Source of the DNA: Streptococcus gallolyticus subsp. gallolyticus DSM 16831
GTDB taxonomy: Bacteria; Bacillota; Bacilli; Lactobacillales; Streptococcaceae
Length of the DNA: 64,000 bases
Direction: 5' to 3'
Assembly: GCF_002000985.1 (NCBI RefSeq)
Contig: NZ_CP018822.1
Location: 1,878,001-1,942,000, forward strand
Made by a program: the position numbers and the translations under genes. Under the pieces are notes generated by a model that had not been told where the DNA came from, searched no databases, and saw only the letters and a list, made by a program, of their open reading frames with translations. Below, in pieces: positions 41,676 to 50,762 of this stretch (the first letter of the stretch is position 1; every line of letters begins with the position of its first letter).

Positions 41676-41700
41676 AAAACTGAGACAGCGTCCCAGTTTT
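41676..41700 (-). terminator. terminator after the GNAT gene
   Basis: AAAACTGAGAC / GTCCCAGTTTT arms with a 3-base loop, overlapping the GNAT stop codon; a T-run follows on the minus strand. Confidence 0.8.
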
Positions 41701-42253
41701 ACTTTTGTATTTCTTGCCACTTTGTTTTTGTTATGACAAAATGTTGGCTTGTGATGCTTTGACCGTTTAATATCTTATCATTTGGTATGTGTTCGAGCTC
41801 TGTCATGCCAAGTTTTTCGAGAACATGCGCTGAGGCTGGGTTATTGAGAGCGCAATAGCCATGCACTTCTTCTAATCCTAATTTTTCAAAGCACAGCGCT
41901 ATGAGCTTCTGACTAGCTTCGGTCGCTAGCCCCTGATTCCAATACCTTTTATTGATAATATAGCCTAGCTCTACCATTTTTTCATCTGAAAAATTCATCA
42001 AATCAATAGTACCTATGAAAGCATTTGTCCCTTTTAGGACAATACCGTAACGACCCAAAGGCGTTTTAAGGTAAATGTTTTTAATAGCAGCCTTTGTTTC
42101 TTCAAGCGTTTTATTGGCTGGAAAATTCCAGCGCGTATTTTCCTCGTCTGAAACGTAAGCAAACATCGCCTCCGCATCTGCCAACGTCACAGGGCGCAAG
42201 ATTAAGCGCTCTGTTTCAAGGATTTGATATTGGCGCAATCTCTCTGTTATCAC
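41699..42253 (-). CDS. GNAT-family N-acetyltransferase (RimJ/RimL type)
   Basis: A 184-residue GNAT protein with the acetyl-CoA-binding region NKRYWNQGLATEASQKLIAL and an early TERLILRPVTLADAEAMFAY as in RimJ/RimL-like enzymes. Substrate unknown; relatives acetylate ribosomal protein N-termini or small amines. Its start overlaps the stop of the preceding 76-residue gene by four bases. Confidence 0.88.
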   Translation of the reverse strand: MITERLRQYQILETERLILRPVTLADAEAMFAYVSDEENTRWNFPANKTLEETKAAIKNIYLKTPLGRYGIVLKGTNAFIGTIDLMNFSDEKMVELGYIINKRYWNQGLATEASQKLIALCFEKLGLEEVHGYCALNNPASAHVLEKLGMTELEHIPNDKILNGQSITSQHFVITKTKWQEIQK

Positions 42254-42480
42254 TTTTTGATTTTCTCCATTTCATGCGCTATAATTTTTTGAACACTATT
42301 AGCTAAATAATTGGCGTTTTCTCCCATTTTTGAGAGCATTTCAGCTTCATCAGCAATTTCTTGAGACGACACAGCGACTTTTTTCACAGCTTCTAGTGTC
42401 ATCTCGAGATCATTAGCTTGTTGTGATAGATAATTAGCCAGTTTACGCAACTCTTCTGCTGACAATTCACGAGAGCTCAT
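42250..42480 (-). CDS. hypothetical coiled-coil protein
   Basis: A 76-residue, mostly helical, charged protein (MSSRELSAEELRKLANYLSQ, later EEIKK-like tail EKIKK). Heptad-like spacing of Leu/Ala suggests a coiled coil; no membrane segment. It has a good ribosome site and is translationally coupled to the GNAT gene by a 4-bp overlap. I do not recognise the family. Confidence 0.72.
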   Translation of the reverse strand: MSSRELSAEELRKLANYLSQQANDLEMTLEAVKKVAVSSQEIADEAEMLSKMGENANYLANSVQKIIAHEMEKIKK

Positions 42481-42641
42481 GACTACCTCCCGTAATCCTG
42501 CTATCTGCAGATGATGTTAACTTTATTGTTATATCAGTTAAAAATACCATTTTTACATTCCTCAAAATTTTAAACTAACCTCAATTATAGCACGATTTTA
42601 TGGCTATCTTTCATTTTCGCATATCTGAAAATTATTTTTAT

Positions 42642-42668
42642 AAAAAAAGCCAGATTTTAATCTAGCTT
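42642..42668 (-). terminator. terminator after phoH
   Basis: Minus strand AAGCTAGAT / ATCTGGCTT arms followed by a seven-residue T-run. Confidence 0.85.
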
Positions 42669-42670
42669 TT

Positions 42671-43741
42671 CTAATCATTATTTGCTTCTTTATCACTAGC
42701 TGGTTGACCAATGGTTTCATAGCTTGCAAAACCCGATTCAGCCACAGCTTCTTCTGACGCTTTTGGAGAATGGCTGCGCTGTTTTGGTGCAGCTTTTTCA
42801 TAAGCATTGATGATTTCAGCAACAACTGGATGACGAACAACGTCATTAGCTGAAAAATGAACAAAATCAATCTGTTTAATGTGTTGTAATTTTTCAGTTG
42901 CATCAATCAGCCCAGATTTAACTTTTTTAGGCAAGTCAATCTGGCTAGTGTCACCGTTAACAATCATTTTCGAATTGAAACCAAGGCGTGTCAAGAACAT
43001 CTTCATTTGCATAATTGTCGTATTTTGTGCTTCATCAAGAATCACAAAAGCATCATCAAGTGTTCGTCCACGCATATAAGCCAGCGGAGCAATTTCAATA
43101 ATATCACGTTCCATTAAACGTGTTGTTTGCTCTTTTCCTAAAATTTGATAAAGGGCATCATAAACTGGACGAAGATAAGGGTCAACTTTTTCTTTCAAAT
43201 CCCCTGGTAAAAAGCCAAGACTTTCACCAGCTTCAACAGCTGGACGCGTTAAAATAATACGTTTGACCTGTCCACGTTTGAGAGCAGTCACCGCTAAAGT
43301 TACTGCCAAGAAAGTTTTCCCAGTTCCTGCTGGTCCAATCCCAAAAACCACATCATGTGATTTGACACTATCCACGTAAACTTTTTGTCCCAAAGTTTTA
43401 ACACGGATAGGCTTTCCAGAATTATCTTTAATAATCTCTTCTTCGTAAAGTGCAACAAATTTATCAATTGAACCGTTTTGTGCCATGGAAAGAGCTGTCA
43501 CAACGTCTGATGTATTAACCAGCATACCACGCGAAACCAAAACCAAAAGCGCTTGGATAGTCACACGCGCAAGCTCAACACTTTCTTCATCGTCTCCCAA
43601 AATTTGCACACGCTCAGTTCGTGCATGGATAATAACGCCAAGATTATCTTCAATCAGCTTCAAATGACGTTCATTTGACCCAAACAACGCCAATACGTCA
43701 TCAGGATGATTTAATGTTATCTCAACAGAATACTCTTGCAA
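42671..43741 (-). CDS. phoH: PhoH-family ATPase
   Basis: A 356-residue protein: N-terminal KH-like region (SVEITLNHPDDVLALFGSNE), then the PhoH P-loop ATPase domain with Walker A GPAGTGKT and Walker B FVILDEAQN. The role in streptococci is poorly defined; relatives act in RNA metabolism. A TTG start at 43741 is supported by AGAGGG seven bases upstream. The C-terminal 40 residues are low-complexity and lack obvious function. Confidence 0.94.
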   Translation of the reverse strand: MQEYSVEITLNHPDDVLALFGSNERHLKLIEDNLGVIIHARTERVQILGDDEESVELARVTIQALLVLVSRGMLVNTSDVVTALSMAQNGSIDKFVALYEEEIIKDNSGKPIRVKTLGQKVYVDSVKSHDVVFGIGPAGTGKTFLAVTLAVTALKRGQVKRIILTRPAVEAGESLGFLPGDLKEKVDPYLRPVYDALYQILGKEQTTRLMERDIIEIAPLAYMRGRTLDDAFVILDEAQNTTIMQMKMFLTRLGFNSKMIVNGDTSQIDLPKKVKSGLIDATEKLQHIKQIDFVHFSANDVVRHPVVAEIINAYEKAAPKQRSHSPKASEEAVAESGFASYETIGQPASDKEANND

Positions 43742-43796
43742 ATAGAGTCCCTCTTTCTTTTGTGTTTGATAAGCCTATTATAGCTTATTTAACGTA

Positions 43797-43819
43797 AAAA
43801 ATCACGACTTGCGTGATTT
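43797..43819 (-). terminator. terminator after the MFS gene
   Basis: Minus strand AAATCACG / CGTGATTT arms with a 5-base loop followed by TTTA. Confidence 0.8.
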
Positions 43820-43830
43820 CTTAACTATCT

Positions 43831-45000
43831 TTATTTCAAATCATTGCGCTTCAAAATTAAAAGCGGAGCTAAAAGCATTAATACAATACCTAAAAGTAGA
43901 AATGTTAGTGAAAAACCCAACCAGTCAATCAAAAAGCCAGTCATCGGAAAAATGACTATCATAAACAGACTGAAAAACATGGCAGTAACACTAAGCATTG
44001 TGGCTCTCACATCGCTTGGAATCATCACTTGAAGGTCATTATTAAAGATTGGTAAAAAGAAAGCATAAAGCCCATCTGCTACCAAATAAATAATCATATA
44101 AATCAGAGGTAATTTCGTGATTGCTAAAACGTAAAGCATTCCCGTTAACCCAACTAAGATAGGAAGAAGAGCGACTGCTTTAAACCGTTGACCAATCTTA
44201 CTTGCCAACCAAACAGCCCCAATATTGATAACACTAGAGATAAGCATCAGCAAACTAATCTGCCATGACGGCAAAATCTCTAATTCATTTTGATAGTAAA
44301 AATAAAACATACACATCATGACACAAAAAACTTGACTAGTGATGAGCCAATAAAATAAGTGTCGATTCACTTTAAATTCCCGAACAACCGTTTTTAAAAT
44401 ACGCAATAAACTTGCAGGCTCTTCTCGTTCTTTCTTAAACGCTGGCTCTTTCATCATAGCAATCAAAATAATGACTATCAAAGAGAAGAAAATTTGGATA
44501 ACATACGTCATATCCAATAAACCATGAACAAAGAAACCTGCAACAACAGCGCCTAACGTTCTTGTTGCTTCAGCAACAGCAGACAAAAAACTCGAAAATT
44601 TGAGAAACTTGTTCTCTAACCCTGCTTCTTTAGCCGATTCAAATAACATGGCAGTGCTTGTGCCAGAATCAAAATTGTATGCCCATGCGTTCAGCACCAT
44701 TCCAAATGCATAAATCCAAAAATTACCTTGCCCAAATAGCATAAATAGACACGATAATATTGACATCAAGCGTCCCAAATAAAGATTTGTGCGGTAAGTA
44801 AAACGGTCAGCTAGAACACCTGAAGGCACTTCAGACAAGAGACTGGTCAGATGAAAAAGACTTTCTAAAATCCCAATTTGACCAAAACTCATGCCATGTT
44901 GACTAAGAAAGAGAAGCCAGAAGCTTGTGATTCCGAAAAAACCGAAAAATTCACTTGCTCCAACTAAAGCAATATTATGACGATACGATTTTTTAAACAT
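43831..45000 (-). CDS. MFS transporter
   Basis: A 389-residue membrane protein with about 12 hydrophobic segments. The MFS motif A region reads EVPSGVLADRFTYRTNLYLG, as in the DHA-like or tetracycline-efflux-like group. Substrate cannot be deduced. It stands alone between a terminator and a roughly 320-bp spacer. The ribosome site is AAGGAAATTT before the ATG. Confidence 0.88.
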   Translation of the reverse strand: MFKKSYRHNIALVGASEFFGFFGITSFWLLFLSQHGMSFGQIGILESLFHLTSLLSEVPSGVLADRFTYRTNLYLGRLMSILSCLFMLFGQGNFWIYAFGMVLNAWAYNFDSGTSTAMLFESAKEAGLENKFLKFSSFLSAVAEATRTLGAVVAGFFVHGLLDMTYVIQIFFSLIVIILIAMMKEPAFKKEREEPASLLRILKTVVREFKVNRHLFYWLITSQVFCVMMCMFYFYYQNELEILPSWQISLLMLISSVINIGAVWLASKIGQRFKAVALLPILVGLTGMLYVLAITKLPLIYMIIYLVADGLYAFFLPIFNNDLQVMIPSDVRATMLSVTAMFFSLFMIVIFPMTGFLIDWLGFSLTFLLLGIVLMLLAPLLILKRNDLK

Positions 45001-45319
45001 AGTAAATTTCCTTAAAATATGTCAGACTCTCCATAGAGTCATAGATTATTAACAAAATAAGATTTTAAAATTTGATTTCTTTTAAACAGACCTATAAGTC
45101 AGTTAAAAGCCTATCAAATGCCAGTTATTGAGTTAAATCATTTGACCTACGTGCATATAGCCCACTCTCCCTTGAAATTTCTATGTTTTTGTATCGTAAT
45201 TGCTATCCATTATAGCACAAAAAGTTTGAAAATAAAGCCGATTCACGCAAATTCACAGAGAATAAATTTCTTACGATATTGTACCAGCTTTGTTAAACAA
45301 AAAAGAGGTGATTCACCTC
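45001..45319. other. gene-free spacer upstream of the MFS gene
   Basis: No gene is seen. On the minus strand TGCTATAAT (extended -10, TATAAT at 45209-45214) would give a leader of about 200 nt before the MFS ATG. The leader has a short ACTCTCCATAGAGT hairpin near 45028 but no recognisable riboswitch. The terminator of yozE lies at the right end. Confidence 0.5.
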
Positions 45320-45321
45320 TT
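45297..45321 (-). terminator. terminator after yozE
   Basis: Minus strand AAGAGGTGA / TCACCTCTT arms followed by TTTTG; overlaps the yozE stop. Confidence 0.8.
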
Positions 45322-45535
45322 AATGCGCTAAGTATTCTTCCCAAATTTTGTCGAATTCGCTAAGATTAAAGGCAAAATCTGCTTCATCTTCCAAATAACG
45401 ACTAATGGTTTCAAAATTGTCAGTATGTTTCGGAAAAGTTGTATCATCAAAAACTAAATCCGCTAAAATGGCTACTGGCTCATGACTTTTAGGATTACGT
45501 TGCGTCATTAACCAAGTATAAAATGATTTTCTCAT
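45320..45535 (-). CDS. YozE family (UPF0346) protein
   Basis: A 71-residue YozE-like SAM-fold protein ([20 protein letters not shown] ... [11 protein letters not shown]). ATG 45535 overlaps the msrA TGA by four bases, so translation is coupled. Function unknown; the pairing with msrA and cvfB is common in streptococci. Confidence 0.92.
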   Translation of the reverse strand: MRKSFYTWLMTQRNPKSHEPVAILADLVFDDTTFPKHTDNFETISRYLEDEADFAFNLSEFDKIWEEYLAH

Positions 45536-46041
45536 TGCCAATTCTCCTTTAAAAATTGATGTCTAATAGCACTACTTTCGGCATAGTGCTCAGGATTTTT
45601 CTTGTAAAAACCTTGATGGTAATCTTCTGCCAAATAAAATGGTTGAACTGGCTCAATTGCTGTTACGATTGGCTCTTTAAAACGACCTGAAGCTTGCAAA
45701 GCTACCTTTGACTGCTCTGCTATTTGACGCTGACGCTCATCACTATAAAAAATAACAGGGCGGTAATTATCACCACGGTCTTCAAACTGACCGAGAGCAT
45801 CCGTTGGGTCCGTCTGTGCCCAATAAATCTCAACTAAATCCGCATAAGAAATCTTTTCCTCATCAAAAATGATTTCTACCGCTTCTGTATGACCAGTCTC
45901 ATGCGCCTTAACCTGCTCATAAGTAGGATTTGCAACATGTCCCCCAGTATAACCCGAACGAACAGATAGAATCCCCTCTTGCTCTTCAAAAGGTTGTACC
46001 ATGCACCAAAAACAACCACCCGCAAAAATCGCACGTTCCAT
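45532..46041 (-). CDS. msrA: peptide methionine sulfoxide reductase MsrA
   Basis: A 169-residue MsrA with the catalytic motif GGCFWCM near the N-terminus and the conserved HAVQ-like core represented by [13 protein letters not shown]. It reduces methionine-S-sulfoxide in proteins. GGAGGTCATAGG precedes the ATG. No fused MsrB domain is present. An extended -10 element (TGCTATAAT, 46070-46075) sits 30 bp upstream, next to a hairpin repeat. Confidence 0.95.
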   Translation of the reverse strand: MERAIFAGGCFWCMVQPFEEQEGILSVRSGYTGGHVANPTYEQVKAHETGHTEAVEIIFDEEKISYADLVEIYWAQTDPTDALGQFEDRGDNYRPVIFYSDERQRQIAEQSKVALQASGRFKEPIVTAIEPVQPFYLAEDYHQGFYKKNPEHYAESSAIRHQFLKENWQ

Positions 46042-46077
46042 CCTATGACCTCCAAAATATGGTGAATATATTATAGC

Positions 46078-46105
46078 AAAAAAAATGTCCAGTGGACATT
46101 TTTTT
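46078..46105. repeat. dispersed hairpin repeat acting as cvfB terminator/msrA upstream element
   Basis: AAAAAAATGTCC-AGT-GGACATTTTTTT, a perfect hairpin with loop AGT and A/T tracts, so it can terminate the cvfB transcript. Its core and the flank CGAGCCTTGGAACCGAAAAG match copies at 20328 and 62677; a second degenerate flank copy lies near 46150. Confidence 0.65.
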
Positions 46106-46278
46106 CACGAGCCTTGGAACCGAAAAGCGAGTTAGCCAGCGGATACTTTTTTCTCGAGCCTGAAAACTAAATAGCAAGTTTATTTAATTCCCAACCTTAA
46201 GCTTTTTTGGACAAGGCTTTTTATTGCTCAAAAAATACTATTCATCACTTTCTAAAACATCAGCATTCTTTTTCAAAG

Positions 46279-47145
46279 CTATTTTTCTTCGTCAATTAAT
46301 TCTGTTCCGAATTGGTCTTGTTTGACTTTTCGTGCTTTCATCAAGCCGCCAAGCGCTTTTTTAAACTGACCTTTTGAGATGCCAAACGTTGCTTTAATAT
46401 CAGCTGGCGATGATTTGTCATTCAAGGTCATAAAACCACCATTTGATTGTAAATACGTCAAAATCATTTGGGAATCATTTTCCAACATTTCAAACGAACG
46501 TGGTTTCAATGACAAATTAAGCGTACGGTCAACTTCGCGAAAACCAATGACACGTGCCGTTACTTCTTCACCAAGACGTGGCTCAGCATAACGTTCACTT
46601 GGATGAATAAAGCCAAGCATGTTATTATCTGGGAGATAAACAAATGTTCCAGATAGTTTCAAACGATAGACAATGGCGCGCAATTTTTCATTTTGCATAT
46701 TATTGTAAGCAGGTCCAGCCATTTTTTGGAAAACTTCTGGCTGCGCTGGAATTGCCCAGATACGGTCTTTTTTATCCACGTCCAGATGAACATAGAGTTT
46801 ATCACCTTTTTTAGGCCACAATTCCTTCATATCTGGCAACACATCAAGTGAAACAACAAACTGCTTATCCGCAAGTCCAGTGTCCAAAAAGACACCCAAA
46901 TCACGACGTACTTCTGTCACGACACCCCAACCATAAGTCGTACGTGTTGTGGCAACGTCAGCTGTTGTCAAACGAGCTTTTTGGTGCACATCAGTATAAG
47001 CAAACCCTTTGACCATATCGCCAATCTTATGCTCACCTTCTGCCTTATCTAGCATAAAAGTCACGCCATCTTTTTGCACAAAATACGCTTTCGCATTCTC
47101 ATCAATCACAAGACCTGTGATAATAGTGGCAAGTAAATTATTCAT
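46279..47145 (-). CDS. cvfB: CvfB-family S1 RNA-binding protein
   Basis: A 288-residue protein with tandem S1-like domains and a C-terminal winged helix (SNGGFMTLNDKSSPADIKAT), the layout of CvfB/YitL proteins that affect virulence-factor expression in staphylococci. The AAAGGAAAG ribosome site precedes the ATG. It follows frr in the same orientation, separated by a terminator. Confidence 0.93.
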   Translation of the reverse strand: MNNLLATIITGLVIDENAKAYFVQKDGVTFMLDKAEGEHKIGDMVKGFAYTDVHQKARLTTADVATTRTTYGWGVVTEVRRDLGVFLDTGLADKQFVVSLDVLPDMKELWPKKGDKLYVHLDVDKKDRIWAIPAQPEVFQKMAGPAYNNMQNEKLRAIVYRLKLSGTFVYLPDNNMLGFIHPSERYAEPRLGEEVTARVIGFREVDRTLNLSLKPRSFEMLENDSQMILTYLQSNGGFMTLNDKSSPADIKATFGISKGQFKKALGGLMKARKVKQDQFGTELIDEEK

Positions 47146-47161
47146 GTATTCTTTCCTTTAT

Positions 47162-47186
47162 AAAAGGAGGTGGAAAGTCCACCCCC
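47162..47186 (-). terminator. terminator after frr
   Basis: Minus strand GGTGGA / TCCACC core arms with CTT loop (extendable with one mismatch), followed by TCCTTTTA. Confidence 0.65.
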
Positions 47187-47201
47187 ATACCTTCTTTTTG
47201 A

Positions 47202-47759
47202 TTAGACTTCAAGCAATTCTTTTTCTTTGTTAGCTGTCATAGCATCGATGTGTTTAACAGCTTCGTCAGTTGCTTTTTGAATGTCTTTTTCAAGAACTTT
47301 CAATTCGTCTTCAGTGATTTCTTTAGCTTTTTCTTGTTTTTTAGCTTCGTCCATAGCATCACGACGGATATTACGGATAGCAACTTTAGCATTTTCACCG
47401 ACTTTTTTCACTTCTTTAGCGAGTTCTTTACGAGTTTCTTCAGTAAGTGCAGGAATAACCAAACGAATCACTGAACCATCGTTAGCAGGGTTAATACCAA
47501 GGTCTGAAGCATTGATAGCATGTTCAATATCTTTCAAAGATGATTTATCAAATGGTGAAATCAAAAGAACACGTGCTTCTGGAACTGTGATAGAAGCCAA
47601 TTGATTAAGTGGTGTCATGGCACCGTAGTATTCTACTTGGATACGGTCCAAAAGAGATGCGTTAGCACGACCAGCACGGATAGCTGCAAATTCGCGTGCC
47701 AATGAACTGTGTGATTGTTCAAAGCGTTCTTTAGCTTTTTCGATAATAGCATTAGCCAT
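47202..47759 (-). CDS. frr: ribosome recycling factor
   Basis: A 185-residue RRF with the usual N-terminal [20 protein letters not shown] and C-terminal long helix. With EF-G it splits post-termination ribosomes. It follows pyrH by 53 bp, the conserved bacterial arrangement. Confidence 0.97.
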   Translation of the reverse strand: MANAIIEKAKERFEQSHSSLAREFAAIRAGRANASLLDRIQVEYYGAMTPLNQLASITVPEARVLLISPFDKSSLKDIEHAINASDLGINPANDGSVIRLVIPALTEETRKELAKEVKKVGENAKVAIRNIRRDAMDEAKKQEKAKEITEDELKVLEKDIQKATDEAVKHIDAMTANKEKELLEV

Positions 47760-47812
47760 AGATTTTATTAATCCTCATTTCTTATTTTTTGGAAAATAGC
47801 AGAGCTGATAAA

Positions 47813-48550
47813 TTATTTTTTGTGGTGTTCAGCTTTATTTGAAACAGTTGTACCAATGGCTTCACCAAAGACAACACGTTTAATATTACCAGCTTCATTC
47901 ATGTTAAAGACAACAAGGTCAATATCGTTGTCCATTGAAAGGGTAGAAGCTGTTGCGTCCATAATTTTAAGTCCACGTTGAATGACTTCGCCATGTGTCA
48001 ATTCATCGAATTTCACGGCATTAGCATCTTTCTTAGGATCGGCATTATAGACACCATCAACACCATTTTTCGCCATTAAAATAGCTTCTGCTTCAATTTC
48101 AGCAGCACGAAGGGCAGCTGTTGTATCTGTTGAAAAGTATGGTGAACCAATACCAGCACCAAAAATGACAATGCGACCTTTTTCAAGATGACGAAGTGCA
48201 CGACCACGAATATAAGGTTCTGCTACATTTTGCATTGGAATAGCTGTTTGAACACGAGTATCAACTCCATATTGTTGCAAACTATCAGCCATTACAAGGG
48301 CATTCATCACTGTACCTAACATACCAGTGTAATCGGCTTGTACGCGGTCCATACCAGCTGCGGCAGCTGGTTCTCCACGCCAAAGATTTCCCCCACCAAT
48401 AACCAAAGCAATTTCAACACCTGAACTATGTACTTCAGCAATTTCTTTCGCGATAGTTTGAACGGTTGTAAGATCAATTCCCACACCTTTTTCACCAGCT
48501 AACGCTTCACCAGATAATTTAATTAAAATACGTTTATACTTAGGTTCCAC
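47813..48550 (-). CDS. pyrH: uridylate kinase
   Basis: A 245-residue UMP kinase of the amino-acid-kinase fold: [18 protein letters not shown] at the N-terminus, [10 protein letters not shown] for phosphate binding, and [20 protein letters not shown] near the C-terminus. It phosphorylates UMP to UDP. Upstream of frr and after the rplKA terminator. Confidence 0.97.
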   Translation of the reverse strand: MEPKYKRILIKLSGEALAGEKGVGIDLTTVQTIAKEIAEVHSSGVEIALVIGGGNLWRGEPAAAAGMDRVQADYTGMLGTVMNALVMADSLQQYGVDTRVQTAIPMQNVAEPYIRGRALRHLEKGRIVIFGAGIGSPYFSTDTTAALRAAEIEAEAILMAKNGVDGVYNADPKKDANAVKFDELTHGEVIQRGLKIMDATASTLSMDNDIDLVVFNMNEAGNIKRVVFGEAIGTTVSNKAEHHKK

Positions 48551-48713
48551 TACAAGTTACTCCTTCTTTTATCTTTACTATTTTATCATAATTTACCTGT
48601 TTTACCTAGCAAAATTCTCTGAATTTTGAAAGATTCAAGGTTTCAAAATCATGATGTTACAATGACAAAATGCTCCCTTTTTTGCTTTCTACGTCATTCA
48701 CACAGTCCATAAA

Positions 48714-48740
48714 AAAATCCGTTTCAGTGAAACGGATTTT
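48714..48740 (-). terminator. terminator after rplA
   Basis: AAAATCCGTTTC-AGT-GAAACGGATTTT, a perfect 12-bp stem with T-run; its loop is also AGT but it lacks the TCC/GGA clamp of the repeat family. Confidence 0.88.
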
Positions 48741-48756
48741 CTGTTGTATCATCACA

Positions 48757-49446
48757 TTAGAATGAACTTGGATCTACTTTGATACCTACACCTTGTGTAG
48801 TTGTGATAGACAAGTTAGTCATGTATGTACCTTTAGCAGTAGCTGGTTTAGCTTTAACGATAACTTCGTGGATAGCTTTGAAGTTTTCAACCAATTTATC
48901 TGCATCAAATGATACTTTACCGATGATAGCTTGTACGTTACCTGCTTTATCAGCACGGTAAGTGATTTTACCACCTTTAGATTCTTCAACTGCTTTAGCA
49001 ACGTCCATAGTTACTGTACCAGTTTTAGGGTTTGGCATAAGGTTACGAGGTCCAAGGACACGTCCAAGACGTCCAACGATAGCCATCATGTCTGGTGTAG
49101 CGATAACTACGTCAAAGTCAAGCCAACCGTCGTTGATTTTAGCAACAAGGTCATCTTCACCAACGAAGTCTGCACCAGCAGCTTTAGCTTCTTCAGCTTT
49201 AGCACCACGTGCAAATACAAGAACACGTTGTGTTTTACCAGTACCGTTTGGCAATACCATTGCACCACGGATTTGTTGGTCTGCTTTACGAACGTCAATG
49301 TTAAGTTTGTATGCAACTTCTACAGATGCATCAAATTTTGCGAAATTAGTTTCTTTTGCAAGAGCTACAGCTTCTTCTACGCTGTAAGCTTTTGTGCTGT
49401 CGATTTTTTCAAGTGCAGCACGCATTTGTTTGCTTTTTTTAGCCAT
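48757..49446 (-). CDS. rplA: 50S ribosomal protein L1
   Basis: A 229-residue L1 with the family signature region [20 protein letters not shown] and [17 protein letters not shown]. Binds 23S rRNA at the L1 stalk and usually represses its own operon by binding the mRNA. Second gene of rplK-rplA; a strong ribosome site AAGGAGAATTTTAA precedes the ATG. Antisense frames across it are codon-bias artefacts. Confidence 0.98.
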   Translation of the reverse strand: MAKKSKQMRAALEKIDSTKAYSVEEAVALAKETNFAKFDASVEVAYKLNIDVRKADQQIRGAMVLPNGTGKTQRVLVFARGAKAEEAKAAGADFVGEDDLVAKINDGWLDFDVVIATPDMMAIVGRLGRVLGPRNLMPNPKTGTVTMDVAKAVEESKGGKITYRADKAGNVQAIIGKVSFDADKLVENFKAIHEVIVKAKPATAKGTYMTNLSITTTQGVGIKVDPSSF

Positions 49447-49600
49447 TTAAAATTCTCCTTGTAATGTGGTCATATCGATTTGATTTAAAATCTCCCACGT
49501 CACTCATCAAATTACGATGAAGTCTTGCGGGTCTAACGTGAATTAATCTCAACGGTACAGTGTGGTTACCTCAATTAATCACAGATTGGGTTGCTATTGA

Positions 49601-50026
49601 TTAGTCAACAACAGTGAATCCCATAGAACGAGCAGTACCTTCAATCATACGCATTGCAGATTCAATATTTGCAGCGTTTAAGTCTGGCATTTTAGTTTCA
49701 GCAATTTCTTGTACTTGTGCACGAGTAACTGTTGCAACTTTAGTTGTGTTAGGTGTTCCTGAACCTTTTTCAACACCTGCAGCTTTTTTCAAAAGAACAG
49801 CAGCTGGTGGAGTTTTAGTTACGAAATCAAATGATTTATCTTCATATACTGAGATAACAACTGGGATAATCATGCCAGCTTGATCAGCTGTACGAGCATT
49901 AAATTCTTTAGTGAATCCCATGATGTTAATACCTGCTTGACCAAGAGCTGGACCAACTGGTGGAGCTGGTGTAGCTTTACCAGCAGGAATTTGAAGTTTA
50001 ACAACTTTTTCGACTTTTTTAGCCAT
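49601..50026 (-). CDS. rplK: 50S ribosomal protein L11
   Basis: A 141-residue L11 with [20 protein letters not shown] and [19 protein letters not shown]. Part of the GTPase-associated centre. AGGAGGATTTTATAA precedes the ATG. A leader of about 75 nt separates it from the promoter; an L1-binding element could lie there or in the 150-bp rplK-rplA gap. Confidence 0.98.
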   Translation of the reverse strand: MAKKVEKVVKLQIPAGKATPAPPVGPALGQAGINIMGFTKEFNARTADQAGMIIPVVISVYEDKSFDFVTKTPPAAVLLKKAAGVEKGSGTPNTTKVATVTRAQVQEIAETKMPDLNAANIESAMRMIEGTARSMGFTVVD

Positions 50027-50106
50027 TTATAAAATCCTCCTGTTGTGGTTTTGGCGGTAATTAAGATTTTTACCTCCCACAGATATGCTCAATAGCATAC
50101 CTTACC

Positions 50107-50134
50107 ATTATACATTAATTTTAGGAAAAAGCAA
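50107..50134 (-). promoter_or_regulatory. rplK-rplA promoter
   Basis: Minus strand TTGCTT (50129-50134), 16-bp spacer, TATAAT (50107-50112). The rest of the spacer up to 50340 shows no gene. Confidence 0.75.
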
Positions 50135-50340
50135 GGAATTTATTGCATTTATTTTCTTAAAAATCCTTGATTTGACAACTTTTATTAACTGTTATCAAAT
50201 TTAAGCACTTTCAAGCTATTTTTTTCATCAGGCACTATTGATTTTCCTAATAATCTATTTCCATTCCACGTTAAATTATTGACGTCCATTTTTACTGACA
50301 AAGAAAGTCAAACTAAATTTTAGGAAAAGCCCTCTAATCA

Positions 50341-50369
50341 TTTACATCTTTTAGGTTTCAGTATAAAAT
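50341..50369 (+). promoter_or_regulatory. promoter of the DUF3397 gene, predicted leaderless
   Basis: TTTACA (50341-50346), 17-bp spacer, TAAAAT (50364-50369). The expected start of transcription, about 7 bases downstream, coincides with the ATG at 50377. Confidence 0.7.
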
Positions 50370-50376
50370 ATAAAGT

Positions 50377-50730
50377 ATGATGATGTACAAATTATTTTCT
50401 TTCTCGTTTGTGTTTTTGACACCAATTTTTGCTTATATTTTAGTGACATTTTTCAAATTAAAACGTTTTGGCATTCTATTTACCGACATTGCTTTTCCGA
50501 TTTTTGCTTTTGAAATCGGATTGGTGGGAAATAAATTTTTAGGGAGTAGTATTTTCTTTTATTATTTGATTTGTCTGTCACTACTCGCTATTATTTTAAC
50601 GGTAACTTTTCTTAGGAGAGATCATTCTTTTTCTTACCGCCGTTTTGGGAAATTTTTCTGGCGCTCTGGTTTTATTTTGACTTTTCTCTTTTACATTATG
50701 ATACTGATTTTAATTTTTACGATTACATAA
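50377..50730 (+). CDS. DUF3397 family membrane protein
   Basis: A 117-residue integral membrane protein with about four hydrophobic segments, matching the DUF3397 layout (short, TM-TM-TM-basic loop-TM). Three successive ATG codons open the frame and no ribosome site precedes them; the promoter geometry suggests a leaderless mRNA. Function unknown. It converges with ftsK, sharing a bidirectional terminator. Confidence 0.78.
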   Translation: MMMYKLFSFSFVFLTPIFAYILVTFFKLKRFGILFTDIAFPIFAFEIGLVGNKFLGSSIFFYYLICLSLLAIILTVTFLRRDHSFSYRRFGKFFWRSGFILTFLFYIMILILIFTIT

Positions 50731-50761
50731 AAAACGCTAGCCAATTGAGCTAACGTTTTTT
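50729..50761. terminator. bidirectional terminator between DUF3397 gene and ftsK
   Basis: AAAAAACGCTAGC / GCTAACGTTTTTT arms with one mismatch and A/T tracts on both sides. Confidence 0.8.
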
Positions 50762-50762
50762 A

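Noticed and set aside
48931..49464. Long antisense frames opposite rplA (141 and 177 codons)
   Set aside because: They mirror the strong codon bias of a ribosomal protein gene. Their Cys/Phe- or Ser/Thr-rich translations and lack of ribosome sites mark them as shadows.
50027..50340. Riboswitch or L10-type leader upstream of rplK
   Set aside because: The mRNA leader is only about 75 nt and the rest of the spacer lies upstream of the promoter; no known riboswitch core was recognised.
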